DNA of 64,000 bases, from positions 868,001 to 932,000 of the forward strand of contig OX637800.1 in NCBI GenBank assembly GCA_951802425.1, given 5' to 3'. This DNA is from Clavaria fumosa (Eukaryota; Basidiomycota; Agaricomycetes; Agaricales; Clavariaceae). The position numbers and the translations under genes are program-made. Below the pieces are notes generated by a model. The model was not told the DNA's origin and did no database searches. It was given only the letters and a program-made list of their open reading frames with translations. Shown here piece after piece: positions 22,201-32,047 of the stretch (its first letter is position 1; each line of letters starts with the position of its first letter).

Positions 22201-22985
22201 TCCGTGAGTCGTTAATCAAAGCAGCAGATGGAGACGAATCGAAATGGCCGGACGTTTTACCCTCAGTCATTTGGGCAGAACGAACCACGATCCAACGGTC
22301 CACCGGCCACTCCCCATTTTACATCGCACATGGCGTCGAACCGCTTTTCCCCTTCGACATATCCGAAGCAACATATTTAATTCCGACCGCCGACGCCCCG
22401 ATGACCACTCCGGAACTGATAGCCCTTCGTGCCCGCCAACTGCAAAAACGAGAAGAAGATCTAGCAACAATCGCCGATAAAGTGCTCGCTGCCCGCAAAC
22501 AATCCGTCAAGCAGTTCATCGACGCACACCGGAAGTCTATTATCGACTACGACTTCCAACCCGGATCGTTGGTATTGATCCGCAATTCGGCCATTGAAAT
22601 GGAATTAAATCGAAAAACAAAACCGCGATTCTTCGGACCGATGATCGTCGTTCGCCGAACACAATATGGCGCCTATATTCTCTCGGAACTCGACGGCGCC
22701 GTTTCCAAAATCCACTACGCAGCTTTCCGCATCATTCCCTACTATCCGAGGTCGCAAACATCGATTCCGGTCACTTCTATCATCGACCAAACGACGGAGA
22801 TAAACGAGGACATCTCTCCCTATCAAATACACGAGGCGTCACCCAACTCTATCGACAGAGAAGATGAGCAAAACCAAGCGGCTGACCTATCCGATGAATC
22901 CGATAATGAAACCACCGACGACGACACTGCAGAAACTCGTCCGCAACGCTCCGGAGCAACCCGGAACCTTCGGCCTCGCCATTAA
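19248..22985 (+). CDS. gypsy Pol: reverse transcriptase, RNase H, integrase
   Basis: About 1245 codons in the -1 frame relative to Gag, overlapping its stop. The junction GAT TTT TGA would let tRNA-Phe slip back one base onto TTT, so frameshifting or a processed start is likely. RT shows LDLFVSFDQ and the catalytic IPFVDD. RNase H shows LAVDSS and EMDAKF. Integrase has the HHCC finger (HKGVYVI...CHQCQ), the DDE residues in HIDTMF, ITDNGAPF and NGVIERAH, and a GPY-like module (RFFGPMIVV). The C-terminus is acidic, ending in RNLRPRH. The frame is uninterrupted. Confidence 0.92.
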   Translation: MRAGASNVRKPTDLPPINADTEAIPRYETPAIFPTSVHVPLSFSLINPVSLDPFPCISISDVSLDSADSPVAIGREPSRPNVATPLYNKTPEINSLSTDAVLPVYLGKKYKKVANRVNPIKATVPKEFRIVRRRHPDPLADMPTLPTHPPDFTPGLRYTQNRKDTHNANPTGFLWPEEEKLVHHLIKAQEDAFAWKETEKGRFDAKYFDPIIIPTVEHIPWIFKNIPIPPGIYDEVLKVIREKIAAGVYEESNSSYRSQWFCVLKKDGKSLRLVHNLQPLNKITIGDSAVPPIMEVFAESFAGRGCYGSLDLFVSFDQRSLDERSRDLTTFQTPLGAKRLTCVPMGYTNATQIMHGDVTHVLQDEIPHVTIPFVDDVAIKGPETRYELPDGTYETIPENPQIRRFVWEHLNNVNRVLQRIKKVGGTFNGKKTTICVPEAVVTGHTCTYEGRVPDASNVQRIRDWPPCKTLTDVRSFLGVCGLLRIFIKNYAVLARPLVSLTRKDVPFRFEKEEQNSMDRLKHAILNSSAIRPIDYRSGQPVILAVDSSNIAVGFALFQIGEDGIRYPSRFGSITWNEREARYSQAKIELYGLFRALRSYRIYLIGLPKFTVEMDAKFIKGMLNNPDIQPNAAMNRWIAGILLFDFDLVHIPADKHTGADGLSRRRAADGEEDTESEDHEEWIDRSYVFAMEHMNRAPDASYTSETRLAGITHTRFKVYTGSTLLNSTVPPEESPTPNESSAVLIPRSDAANKREEQIRKIESFLRNPIRPSGIDANQFRRLVRSASEFFILDDKLWRRRPNGYHQVVPPDHKRLAIITEAHDSLGHKGVYVIRTRILNRFWWPVLDQDVKWFVKTCHQCQTRQIRKIFIPPTVATPAGLFRRAHIDTMFLPRARGFRLLVHARCSLSAYPEARPLRNETARLLGTFIFEDILCRWGAVEEIITDNGAPFIKALDFLKKRYGIHHIRISGYNSRANGVIERAHRSVRESLIKAADGDESKWPDVLPSVIWAERTTIQRSTGHSPFYIAHGVEPLFPFDISEATYLIPTADAPMTTPELIALRARQLQKREEDLATIADKVLAARKQSVKQFIDAHRKSIIDYDFQPGSLVLIRNSAIEMELNRKTKPRFFGPMIVVRRTQYGAYILSELDGAVSKIHYAAFRIIPYYPRSQTSIPVTSIIDQTTEINEDISPYQIHEASPNSIDREDEQNQAADLSDESDNETTDDDTAETRPQRSGATRNLRPRH

Positions 22986-23042
22986 GTATTTTTTCTCCAT
23001 CATATCCTTCATTTTTCTATACTTCACATTGATTCACACCTT

Positions 23043-23075
<33 letters not shown>

Positions 23076-23216
23076 CGAAATTTCGGACAAGTCCAAACTT
23101 TATACCCGACGTTCTTTCAACCATTTTCTCACATTCTCACATTCCTCACTTATCCCACACGACATACCATACCAAATAGAAAAAGAAAAACATATATAAA
23201 AACAAAAACAAAATAT

Positions 23217-24768
23217 TTACTTAGAGAACGACTCGCCAAGGAGGAGCATCCGGAGCAGCTCCGCTCCGGCCTTCACCTGGTCCGCCCCCCTCTCCATCAT
23301 CTCCAGCGCCCTATCGAGCGCCTCCCTCCCGGACACCCCTCGCGCCACCTCCCGCTCCTTACCCTTCCGACTTGATCCCGCCTCCGCCTTCTTCTTCTTT
23401 GCCGGCGGCTCCTCCACCAGCTCCACACTGGTATCCTCCTCAATCTCGTCCTCCTCCTCCGGCGTCGTCTCCTCGCGAACCGGTACCCGCGTCGCACCTC
23501 GCCTCGGCCTCTTACTTCCGCTCGCTCCCGCCGCCTTCGGACCTGTTCCGATACGTTAGCAAATGCGGACCCGATACCTTCTCGACATACCTTCCGTTCC
23601 GGACACCGCCGCTCTCTCTGTTTTCGCTCCTGAAACACACCTATCATTTGTCTCATCATGAAAAATAAAAAGAATACCACTTACCTCGCACAGCCGACAG
23701 ACTGCACGATACCTTATACGTCCGGCACCACCGGCACGCTATCCCCTCCACTCCGTAGCACGCCCGCCACTTCCGGGTGCACTCCTTGCACCCCGGAACG
23801 TGCTCCTAATCATTATATCAGACGTCGAAAAAGCCTCACATATCTTAATTAACCACTCACCTTATCTCCAGGCTGCCGCGCAGCCCGGGACTCTACGTCG
23901 CTCTTCGCCCCGCCTCTCCTCCCTCGCCCTCGCTCCGCTGCCTTCCGCCTCGCGATCTCCACCCACACCGGAGTCGCCATCATCCGCGCACCGTCCCGGT
24001 GCACGAACATCGGCTCCTCCACCGACTGCTCGCCTCCCCCGGCCACCGCACTCACCGCCGCCGCCTCGATAACACCGACGGGCGTCACCCCGTCGGTTCC
24101 CCACACGGTCCGATGACCGTCCGGATCCTCCCCTGCCGCCACCTCGTCCACACGCAGCTCTCCGGCGTCCGGTGATATCGTCGTCGTTGTTACCGCCGCT
24201 GCACCGGACTCCGCCGCTCCCGTCGTCGTCGTTGTTGCCGCCGCCGCCGCCTCGCCCTCGTCGTCGCTGTCACTTACGACAATTAAGCGCGCCCGGGCAA
24301 GGCGCGCCCTCTTCTCGGCAGCCCTCGCCGCCTCCGCCCGCCTCTCCTCCGCCTCCGCCTCTGCTGCGGCCCGCTCAGTAGCCGCCCTCTCCTCGCTCGT
24401 GCGCTGTTTCTCGGCCTCGACCTCCTCCCGCCTTCTCGTCCGCTCAGCGGACCACTCGTCCCCGCGGAGCTTCCGCCACTTCTTGAGCCTTCGCGCGACC
24501 CGGACGAGTCCCTCGTCCACCTCCACGTCGTCGTCGATCGCTGCCACATATCCGGCAAGAAAATCGTCCTAAAAACGTTGTCAGTGCGATACAAAAAAAG
24601 TACGAAAGATTCTCGTTCACGCACCGCGTCACCCGCATACGTCCCCACCCACTCCGCGCACTCTCCATCCTGCCCCCGATCCGGCAACTCCTCGCCCAGC
24701 GCCATGGCCTGCGCCTCGGTCATCGCCTGGACTGCGTTTCGAAAGATTGAAGAATCGAAGTTTTCCAT
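23217..24768 (-). CDS. antisense five-exon gene of the gypsy element; coiled-coil and Cys-cluster protein
   Basis: Exons 24768-24625, 24568-23861, 23805-23685, 23629-23591 and 23542-23217 join with consistent phases and GT-AG borders to 446 codons ending in TAA. Product: short N-terminal region (MENFDSSIFRNAVQ), a long Ala/Glu/Arg-rich helix likely to be a coiled coil, an Asp/Ser stretch (SDSDDEGE), then a cysteine cluster CKECTRKWRACYG...CRWC...C, and a Lys-rich tail (PPAKKKKAE). The cluster resembles CX2C...C...CX2C...C proteins that are abundant in basidiomycete genomes, but I cannot name a function. It runs against pol, between pol and the 3' LTR, so it needs its own promoter. Possible roles: nucleic-acid binding, regulation of the element, or a captured host gene. 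Confidence 0.75.
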
Positions 24769-24925
24769 TGTCGGAGAGTTGACGTGTTGCTGTCGCTGGA
24801 GAAAACACAAGGGTGTGTTTGGACCTATGTGCACCCACACGACGCGTACTTCACGATCAACAAACCGTTATTTGGCCTTGTTTGGTTGCAACCGAGGGCG
24901 GTTGCATTTTCAGCCCCCGGGAGAA

Positions 24926-25843
24926 TGTAAGGACCATATGCGATCTAAACACGGAAACATGACAGATACCGACTATCCGGATGTTTTGCGATCCAAAGAA
25001 ATTACGTGCGATACGAACCGATAACGATCCGACACCGTCCGATAACGACCGATAGTATCCGATACATGTCCGATGTCGGACACTTCGGTCTTCAATCCCC
25101 CGTGACGATCACAGCCCACCGCTCTCACACACCGCCCACGCCTCTCTATTTCACCTCTCCAGCACGGTCAGCGCTCGACATACACACTATTCCATTCCCA
25201 TTCCTTTATTTCATATACCATGCTGTAAATTTCATATTATGATCCCTTTCAACCATTCAATCGTTTAAACGTTTCAAACCCTTTGCAGTACCTTGTCCAT
25301 TGTTCTTAGTACCCCTTTGCTGTACCAGCCCCACTTTCCTTCAGTTTATGAGCGGTCCGGACATTTGCTAGTTATCGGACATTTCATTCCTCCGAGCTAC
25401 TCATTTCCCTTGTGATATAACTCCTTCATGTAACCCTTCACGCGACATGGCGCTGTTCCATGTGTTTTCCGGACATTTCCGTACATTCCAATTTGCTGTA
25501 CTTACAGAACTGTACTTAAGTACACTCCGGACCTCTCTGAAATACAGCTTTCTGAACCCCTTCTCTCTGTTAGAAACCTCACCTAAGCTCACCCGTCGTC
25601 GCAACCTTCGATCCGCTGGCCTCCGTCGTTGCCGGCCCTTCGTCTTATCGCACCATCCTTATCGGATTTTATCGGACACATAGCAGAATATCCCGGACAC
25701 CGTATATTTCTATTTCTCACATATTTTAAATTCATACTCCACATCCTCAAGGGTGTTTGGTGAATCTCTAACGCCTTACAGGAACCCCTGAAGGACTTGA
25801 CTGTAATCAAGCAGTTGCAGCAAGAACCGTAATACCCACTACA
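24926..25843 (+). repeat. gypsy 3' LTR
   Basis: 918 bp, apparently identical to the 5' LTR. Followed by CCGTGG, where the copia Gag frame resumes. Confidence 0.93.
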
Positions 25844-27202
25844 CCGTGGATGACTCCCAGATGTCGCAGGCGATGATCTTGTCCCTACCAGAGACACCGT
25901 CTTGGGAGTTAATCACAGTGCAGCTGATTCACAGTGATAGACTTACCCCTGACATCGTTAGCACGAGGCTACAGGCCGAAGCAAACAGACGCGCCCAGGA
26001 GAAGGCCGGGAGCCAGACGGCCTTCCAGGCAACCGGCACCCGCGGTCGAGGACGAGGCCGTGGCGGCAACCAGCGAGGACGAGGGAGGGGCCAGGGAGCA
26101 TCCGGAGGACGTGGCCCCCAACCAGAGGACGAATGCCGTTACTGCAAAGGCAAGGGACATTGGGCGAATGAGTGCCCACGACGAGAGGCTGATGAAAAGA
26201 AACATGACGCACCTGGCAGATCGGCTAACACGGCCGTCAGTGGGAGTCAAGACCTTGGCGATCGCGAGGTGGGCCGAGTCTACCTGGCTGCTGGATCGCA
26301 GGCCGTGGCTGGCGTCATACTCGATTGCGGAGCGACCGGCCACATGTTCTGCGACAGGTCATACTTCATGTCCTACTCTACTGCGTCAAACCAAACAATA
26401 TCGGTCGGGGATGCGAGAGACGTACCTGTCGAGGGCATAGGCAGCGTCCGCCTAAGAGTCAAGCTCCCCGAAGGACACAGGACAGTCACCCTACACAAGG
26501 TTATGCACGCTCCAAAGTTGGCTATGAATTTGGTCAGCTTAGGCACGCTCCAACGAGAAGGGGCGCAGTACCGAAGCACAGAGACTGGGTTGGTTGTGAT
26601 GCTGGGAAAGGATGAGTTGATGCATGGACAGCTGAGAGACGGACTGTACCGAGTGGACTGCATGCACGCGAAGGCCGAGACGGCCACCGAAGCCGCCTTC
26701 GCGACCTCCTCAGGCGCGAGTATGCGAACGTGGCACCGGCGGATGGGGCACCTACATCTGGAAGGGATTCGCGAGCTTTCACGAAGGGGGATGGTACACG
26801 GACTTACCATTTCGTCTAGCGACCACGACCGAGTGTGCGAGGGGTGTGTGATCGGTAAGTCCCACCGATTGCCGCTGCCGAAGATAAGTCAGACACGATA
26901 CGAACGGATGGACCTTGTTGCTGCCGACCTCACTGGACCGATGAAGGTCGAGACATGGTCCGGCATGCGATATGCCCTCATCACCGTCGAGGTGAGCTCG
27001 CGATACGGGATTGTCCGCCTATTGAAGAGCAAGGACGAGGCCCCAGCCGCGCTGAAGGAGGTAATAGCGATGTTAGAAAGACAGTCCAGACGAAAACTAA
27101 AGAAACTACGTACCGACAATGGAACCGAACTCGTCAACGACAAAGTAGAGGAACTCTGCAAAAAGAACGGAATAATACACGAGACGACTGTTCCCTATGG
27201 AC

Positions 27203-27495
27203 TAGGGATGCCACGGTTCGGTTCTGAACTTTGGTTCGAACCTGAACTGGACTGGACCGAACCGAAAATGAGGTTCAGGTTCAGCCAAGTGGGTGAACCG
27301 AACCAAAATTGAGGTTCAGAAGCCCAAATTTGGGCGAACCATTACCTTATTTGGTAAAAGTCCGGTCCAATGAACCGGACTTGGACCGAACTCAGGTTCA
27401 AGGTTCGGAATTTGGCCTGAACCGGACCTAAAGTCCGGTTCGGGGTTCGAAAAAATTGGCCCTGAACCGGACTTAACCGGACCGTGGCATCCCTA
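27203..27495. mobile_element. hAT-like MITE, 293 bp
   Basis: Terminal inverted repeats TAGGGATGCCACGGT at both ends and an 8-bp target duplication CTATGGAC (27195-27202, 27496-27503). The TIR start TAGGGATG and the 8-bp duplication fit the hAT superfamily. The core is made of repeated GGTTC/CCGGAC words and has no transposase. It sits in the copia integrase just before the DDE glutamate region. Confidence 0.85.
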
Positions 27496-28587
27496 CTATG
27501 GACCTGAGCAAAATGGAATCGCCGAGCGAACGATAGCGACGTACTTCGAGATGGTAAGATGTATGTTGCATTCATCAGGTATGGATCTACGTTACTGGGG
27601 CGAGGCCCTGGCGTACGCGGCACATATCAGAAACCTCTCGCTGACGTCTGCTCTGCCTGGGATGGTACCGTATGAGGCATGGAACGGGCGAAAACCTGAC
27701 ATATCTCACCTTCGGATCTTCGGCTCCGTCGCATATGCCAACATTCCGAAGAAGGTACGCGGTGGGAAGCTCGAAGCCACGTCTGTGAAGTGTAGACTAC
27801 TAGGATGGTGGGCAGATGAGACGAAAGGGTATCGTTTAGAGGATTTGGAAACTAAAACACTAATCACCTCACGCGACATCCGTTTTGTTGAAGATCTCCC
27901 CCCAACAGACTTAGCCATTATCGAAGGGATTGACCCACGACCGCTGAGTGACGTTCCGGAGGCAACAAAGCGCGACGATGCGGGTACGACTAGCGACCCC
28001 CTCTCTACTGCTGAAGGAGAAGGATCAGATGATGTTGTGGAGGATGTGGTTACACCTACTGGACCCAAGGAAGATGCAGCACCTCGTCGAGAGCCGTCCA
28101 GACGCCAACGTCGTCCACCGGTTCGTTTTGGGGAAGAAGCGACCACAGAGGAATATGAAGAAGCTGTTAGGGAGGGCGTTCATCAAGCGTTCGTCGTCAC
28201 GGACGGCGATCCTCGCACTTACAAAGAGGCGATGAAGACTGGTCAGGCTAAAGAGTGGGAGAAGGCAATCGAGGCCGAGCTCGAACAGCTTCGTTCTTCA
28301 GGGACCTTTGAGTGGGTATCCAAGGTTCCAGACGGCCGCAAAGCAGTCGGAAGCCGCATAGTCTTTCAAACGAAGAGGGACGGCGACGGAAAGGTGGTCA
28401 GATACAAGGCTAGGATAGTAGCGAAAGGATTCTCACAGGTTCCAGGTCAAGACTTCCAACAGTCCCTGTAGCCCCATTGTAATGTATCCAGTAAATTCCA
28501 CCTGGACACGTTACGATGTTGCCTCCCACTTTTCACACTGAGAGTGCATTGTAATGCTACTGCCCTCTAGCCTCTAGCTTGAGATGG

Positions 28588-28800
28588 CATTATAATGCCC
28601 ATGTCATTAAAGGCCCTGAGACCATTATAATGTCCGTGTCATTGAAGACCCTGAGGCCATTATAATGCCCATGTCATTGAAGACCCTGAGGCCATTATAA
28701 TGCCCATGTCATTGAAGACCCTGAGGCCATTATAATGCCCATGTCATTGAAGACCCTGAGGCCATTATAATGCCCATGTCATTATAGGCCCTGAGGCCAT
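28588..28800. repeat. 35-bp minisatellite, about six units
   Basis: CATTATAATG starts at 28623, 28658, 28693, 28728 and 28763, an exact 35-bp period. Units include CCCATGTCATTGAAGACCC. Inverted, more diverged copies occur at about 29270-29480. Confidence 0.9.
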
Positions 28801-28861
28801 TACAATGCACACCTCTGGCACAATGACATTACAATAAGCTAGCTTGAGATGGCATTATAAT

Positions 28862-29005
28862 AAGGTCAAACAAAGACAAATATTCATCATAAGCTCAAAC
28901 ACAGACAAACATTTATCATAAGCTCAAACACAGACAAACATTTATCATAAGCTCAAACACAGACAAACATTTATCATAAGCTCAAACACAGACAAACATT
29001 CATCA
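28862..29005. repeat. 29-bp minisatellite, about five units
   Basis: AAGCTCAAAC recurs at 28891, 28920, 28949 and 28978, an exact 29-bp period, with GACAAACATT in each unit. Confidence 0.9.
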
Positions 29006-30985
29006 AATGCCTCTATATTGAAATTCAGCTTATATAAACATCAAAATATGGCCTCAAATTAAAACAATATGTAAGATTCAATTACCATAGTAGGCTGGGG
29101 CTTGAGCTGGGCTGGGCTTATAAGCTCAAACATAGACAAACATTCATCAAATATTACCATAGCAGGCTGGGGCTTGAGTTGGGCTGGGCTTTTCCACCAC
29201 TATGACAAGTATGAGGGTATTGTAATGTCATTGTGCCAGAGGGTGTGCATTGTAATGGCCTCAGGGCCTTTAATGACATGGGCATTATAACAGCCTCAGG
29301 GCCTTTAATGACATGGGCATTATAATGGCCTCAGGGTCTTCAATGACATGGACATTATAATGCCATCTCAAGCTAGCTTATTGTAATGTCATTGTGCCAG
29401 AGGGTGTGCATTATAATGGCCTCAGGGCCTTTAATGACATGAGCATTATAATGGCCTTGGGGCCTATAATGACATGGGCATTATAATGCCATCTCAAGCA
29501 AGAGGCATTTATAGGTGACAGGCAGTGGCATTATAATGCACTCTCAGTGTGTAAAGTGGGAGGAAACATCGTAACACATCTGGGTGGAATTTACTGGATA
29601 CATTACAATGGGGCTACATGGATGCCTCAGACTTCGAGGCGACGTTCGCATCCGTCGCACGTCTGTCGACGCTCCGAGCCCTTCTGTCTATGGCTGCGAG
29701 GGAGGACTGGACCCTCCACCAGGTCGATGTCGTCGGGGCGTATCTGCGAGGTGACTTGAGCGAAGAAATCTACCTGGATCCACCAGACGGAACACATACA
29801 AATGAAAAGGACCGGCGAGTCTGGCGCTTGCGGAGACCGCTCTACGGCCTCAAGCAAGCTGGGAGACAATGGAAAATAAAGCTAGGCGAGACCATGAAAC
29901 GATTGGGCTTTGCCAGCGGGACGGCAGACGACTGTTTGTACGTGAAACGAGAGGAGAGGAAGGTGAAGATACTTGTACTGGTGTATGTCGACGATATGGT
30001 GGTCGCGGTGGCGGATGTCCGTGATGTGAAGTGGTTTAAGACGGAGCTGGGAAAAGTCTTTCAACTTACCGACTTGGGTGAGCTGAAACACATTCTAGGA
30101 ATTCGGGTCCGTCGCGACCGCATGGCCCACACGATCCGATTGGACCAGACGGCATATATTCAGGCACTTCTCACACGGTATGGCATGGAAAATTCCACAC
30201 CTGTCGCAACGCCAGCTGTTGTCAAGGAGAAATTGTCCGTTTCAGATTGTCCTGCTTCTGATGCTGACCACGCCGCCTACGACGAGTTCGCCCGGGGCTT
30301 TGGCTACCTCGAGTGCCTCGGCAGCGTCCTGTATGCGACGCACACTCGACCGGATATCCAGTATGCGACCAACGTCTGTGCCCAGTTCGGGGCGAATCCA
30401 GGAAGGCCACACCTCATCACTCTGAAGAGAATTCTTCACTACCTTAAGGGCACGGCTCAACTTGGTCTAGTATTGGGAGGTAAAAACGACGGCGTTAACC
30501 TCGTTGGATGGACAGATTCAGATTGGGCCCAAGACGCTGATGACCGACGCTCGATTGCCGGCTTCGTCTTTGATGTCGCTGGCGGCACAGTCTTGTGGTC
30601 ATCGAAGAAACAGCCGACGGTCGCCCTGTCCACTGTCGAAGCCGAGTATATGGCCTCTGCAAATGCGACCAAGGAAGCGGTTTGGCTGCGCTCACTACTT
30701 ACTGATCTTGGCTTTACTCCCTCTACCGTGACCGTCATCCACGCCGACAATCAGGGATGTATTGCACTCGCGAAGAATCCCGTCGCCCACTCGCGTGCAA
30801 AACACATAGATATTCGCCACCACTTCGTTCGAGAGCGCGTCGCCAGCGCCGAGGTCGCTTTCCAGTATTGCCCGACGACGCAAATGATTGCGGACATCTT
30901 GACGAAGCCTCTGCCGCGCGACCTGTTCGAGAAGTTCCGGGTCGCTATCGGTGTACTTGAGTAGTGGGAGCTCGGCAAGTGGGAG

Positions 30986-31295
30986 TGACGAAGAGCATAC
31001 CCAGATGCCTCGTTCCGACTCACTCGGATCCGCGCCTCGCGCGGATCCGTGGTTCTCCCGCCGCTCTTCTCTTGTCCGGCCCTTCTTTGTACTTTGATTC
31101 ATTTAACCTTTAGACTCTTGCTTCATAGTGTTCGTCTTGCCTTAAGTACTGCCGCGATAGTTTACCAGGAGTTCACGTGTTACCGCTCTCGCGCGAACTC
31201 CAGGTCCGTATTATCTTGTAACACTTCGCACTACATAGTACTAACAACTCACGCGTTACCGCTCTCGCGCGAACTCCAGAGTTGCGCTGCTGAGA
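30986..31295 (+). repeat. copia 3' LTR
   Basis: 310 bp. A purine-rich stretch (GTGGGAG) lies immediately upstream as polypurine tract. Differs from the 5' LTR by seven transitions. Followed by AGCCC. Confidence 0.88.
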
Positions 31296-31309
31296 AGCCC
31301 CTTGTCTTG

Positions 31310-31790
31310 TTCTACCCGTCAGCAGCAACAACGACAGACGACAACCACGGCGGCGGTGGCTAGCAGTCATGGTGGCAGTGACCAGCAGGCAGCAATGGCG
31401 GCAGCGCTAGCAGCGAGGGCGGCGGCAGCAAGCGGCGGTGGCGGCAGCAAGTGGCAGTGGCGGCAGCATCCAGCAGCAGCGGCGGGTGGAAGCAACACCC
31501 AGCAGCGACCAGCAGCGGCGGGCGGCAGTGGCGGGCGGCAGCAACACCCAACGATCAGCAGCGGCGGGCGGCAGGCGGCGGTGGCGGCAAGTAGCAGCGG
31601 CGGGCAGCAGCGGCGGGCAGCAGCGGTGGCGGGCAGCAGCGGTGGGCAGCAGCAGTGGCGGGCAGCAGCGGCGGGCAGCAGCAGTGGCGGCAGGCGGCAG
31701 CGGCGGGCGGCAGCAGTAGCGGTGGGCTGCAGCGGCAGTGGCGACGGCAGTGGCAGCGGTGTGGCAGCAGAGGTACAACTTACAACTACT
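31310..31790. repeat. GCN-type triplet array (right arm)
   Basis: CAG/CGG/GCA triplets, complementary in type to the array at 14052-14880, as expected for opposite arms of one element. Confidence 0.85.
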
Positions 31791-31921
31791 TAGTACGACT
31801 TAATAAAATGTGAACTAAGACAAGATTAAGGCGAGTGGTGTGACTTAGGTAACTTAATCAGCTTATTTTGAGAATAAGTGTAATAAGTCACCCTAAGTGA
31901 TTTGACGTTTTGCTGATGTTC

Positions 31922-32047
31922 GACGTGGATTCTTAGCGAACATTTGGCAGGGGTGTCATAGAAGAAGGGCTTCTAGAAAGTACATATTACATGGGAGAAA
32001 CGATGGGAATAGTGAATACTGCACTGTCCCTCTGAAAGAAAATTGCA
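31922..32047. other. 3' flank of the minus-strand kinase gene
   Basis: Shares blocks with the flank of the pseudokinase gene at about 44256-44490 (for example GGCAGGGGTGTCATAGAAG and AAGTACAT-TTACATGGGA), so the kinase family was duplicated with its 3' flanks. Confidence 0.5.

Larger units (their letters stand above)
15947..25843 (+). mobile_element. complete Ty3/gypsy LTR retrotransposon, 9897 bp
   Basis: Inserted in copia Gag. Two 918-bp LTRs (15947-16864, 24926-25843) show no difference by eye, which points to a recent insertion. Internal order: likely primer-binding site at 16869, gag-protease frame, pol frame, an A-rich tract at 23043-23073, then an antisense five-exon gene before the 3' LTR. 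The element is rich in CCGGA words. All catalytic motifs are present, so it may be able to move. Confidence 0.95.
28457..29628. mobile_element. inverted-repeat DNA element with internal minisatellites, 1172 bp
   Basis: Both ends share inverted GTAGCCCCATTGTAATG and continue as long imperfect inverted arms of several hundred bases. Flanked by AGACTTC (28450-28456, 29629-29635); the next base out differs, so the duplication is 7 or a decayed 8-9 bp. No transposase frame. The outermost 10-12 bases of the arms match poorly. Splits the copia RT between VPGQDF and EATFASVAR. Confidence 0.78.
15453..30964 (+). pseudogene. copia gag-pol polyprotein gene, one frame broken only by insertions
   Basis: Segments 15453..15946, 25848..27202, 27504..28456 and 29636..30964 keep one reading phase across all three insertions and total 1377 codons with no other stop. 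Order: Gag (DSLRFTKLNGQNYATWAIHM), zinc knuckle CRYCKGKGHWANEC, protease LDCGATGHMF, integrase HHCC (WHRRMGHLHLEGI...CEGC) with DDE residues in AADLTGP, RTDNGTEL and PEQNGIAE, RT with VDDM (LVYVDDMVVA), and RNase H (GWTDSDWA...HADNQG). The protease has DCG where DSG or DTG is usual. As it stands the gene cannot give a full product. Confidence 0.9.
15139..31295 (+). mobile_element. Ty1/copia LTR retrotransposon, interrupted three times
   Basis: Two 310-bp LTRs (15139-15448 and 30986-31295) are flanked by AGCCC at 15134-15138 and 31296-31300. The internal part encodes Gag, protease, integrase, RT and RNase H in copia order. Three later insertions split it: gypsy at 15947-25843, a MITE at 27203-27495 and an inverted-repeat element at 28457-29628. 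Each is flanked by its own target copy. LTRs differ at seven positions, all transitions. Confidence 0.93.
13875..31917. mobile_element. non-autonomous TIR DNA element with GCN-repeat core, split by the copia element
   Basis: Ends are inverted: ATCAGCAAAACGTCAAA at 13875 and its reverse complement ending at 31917, with weaker matching further in. Inside each end lies 100-150 bp dense in CTTAA/TTAAG words, which look like subterminal transposase-binding repeats, then hundreds of bases of GCN triplets. Without the copia insertion the element is about 1.9 kb. I see no transposase, so it depends on another copy. The superfamily is not clear from a 4-bp duplication alone. Confidence 0.65.

Noticed and set aside
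28588..29005. Regularly spaced repeats that might suggest a CRISPR array
   Set aside because: Units are head-to-tail minisatellites with no unique spacers, inside a eukaryotic inverted-repeat element.
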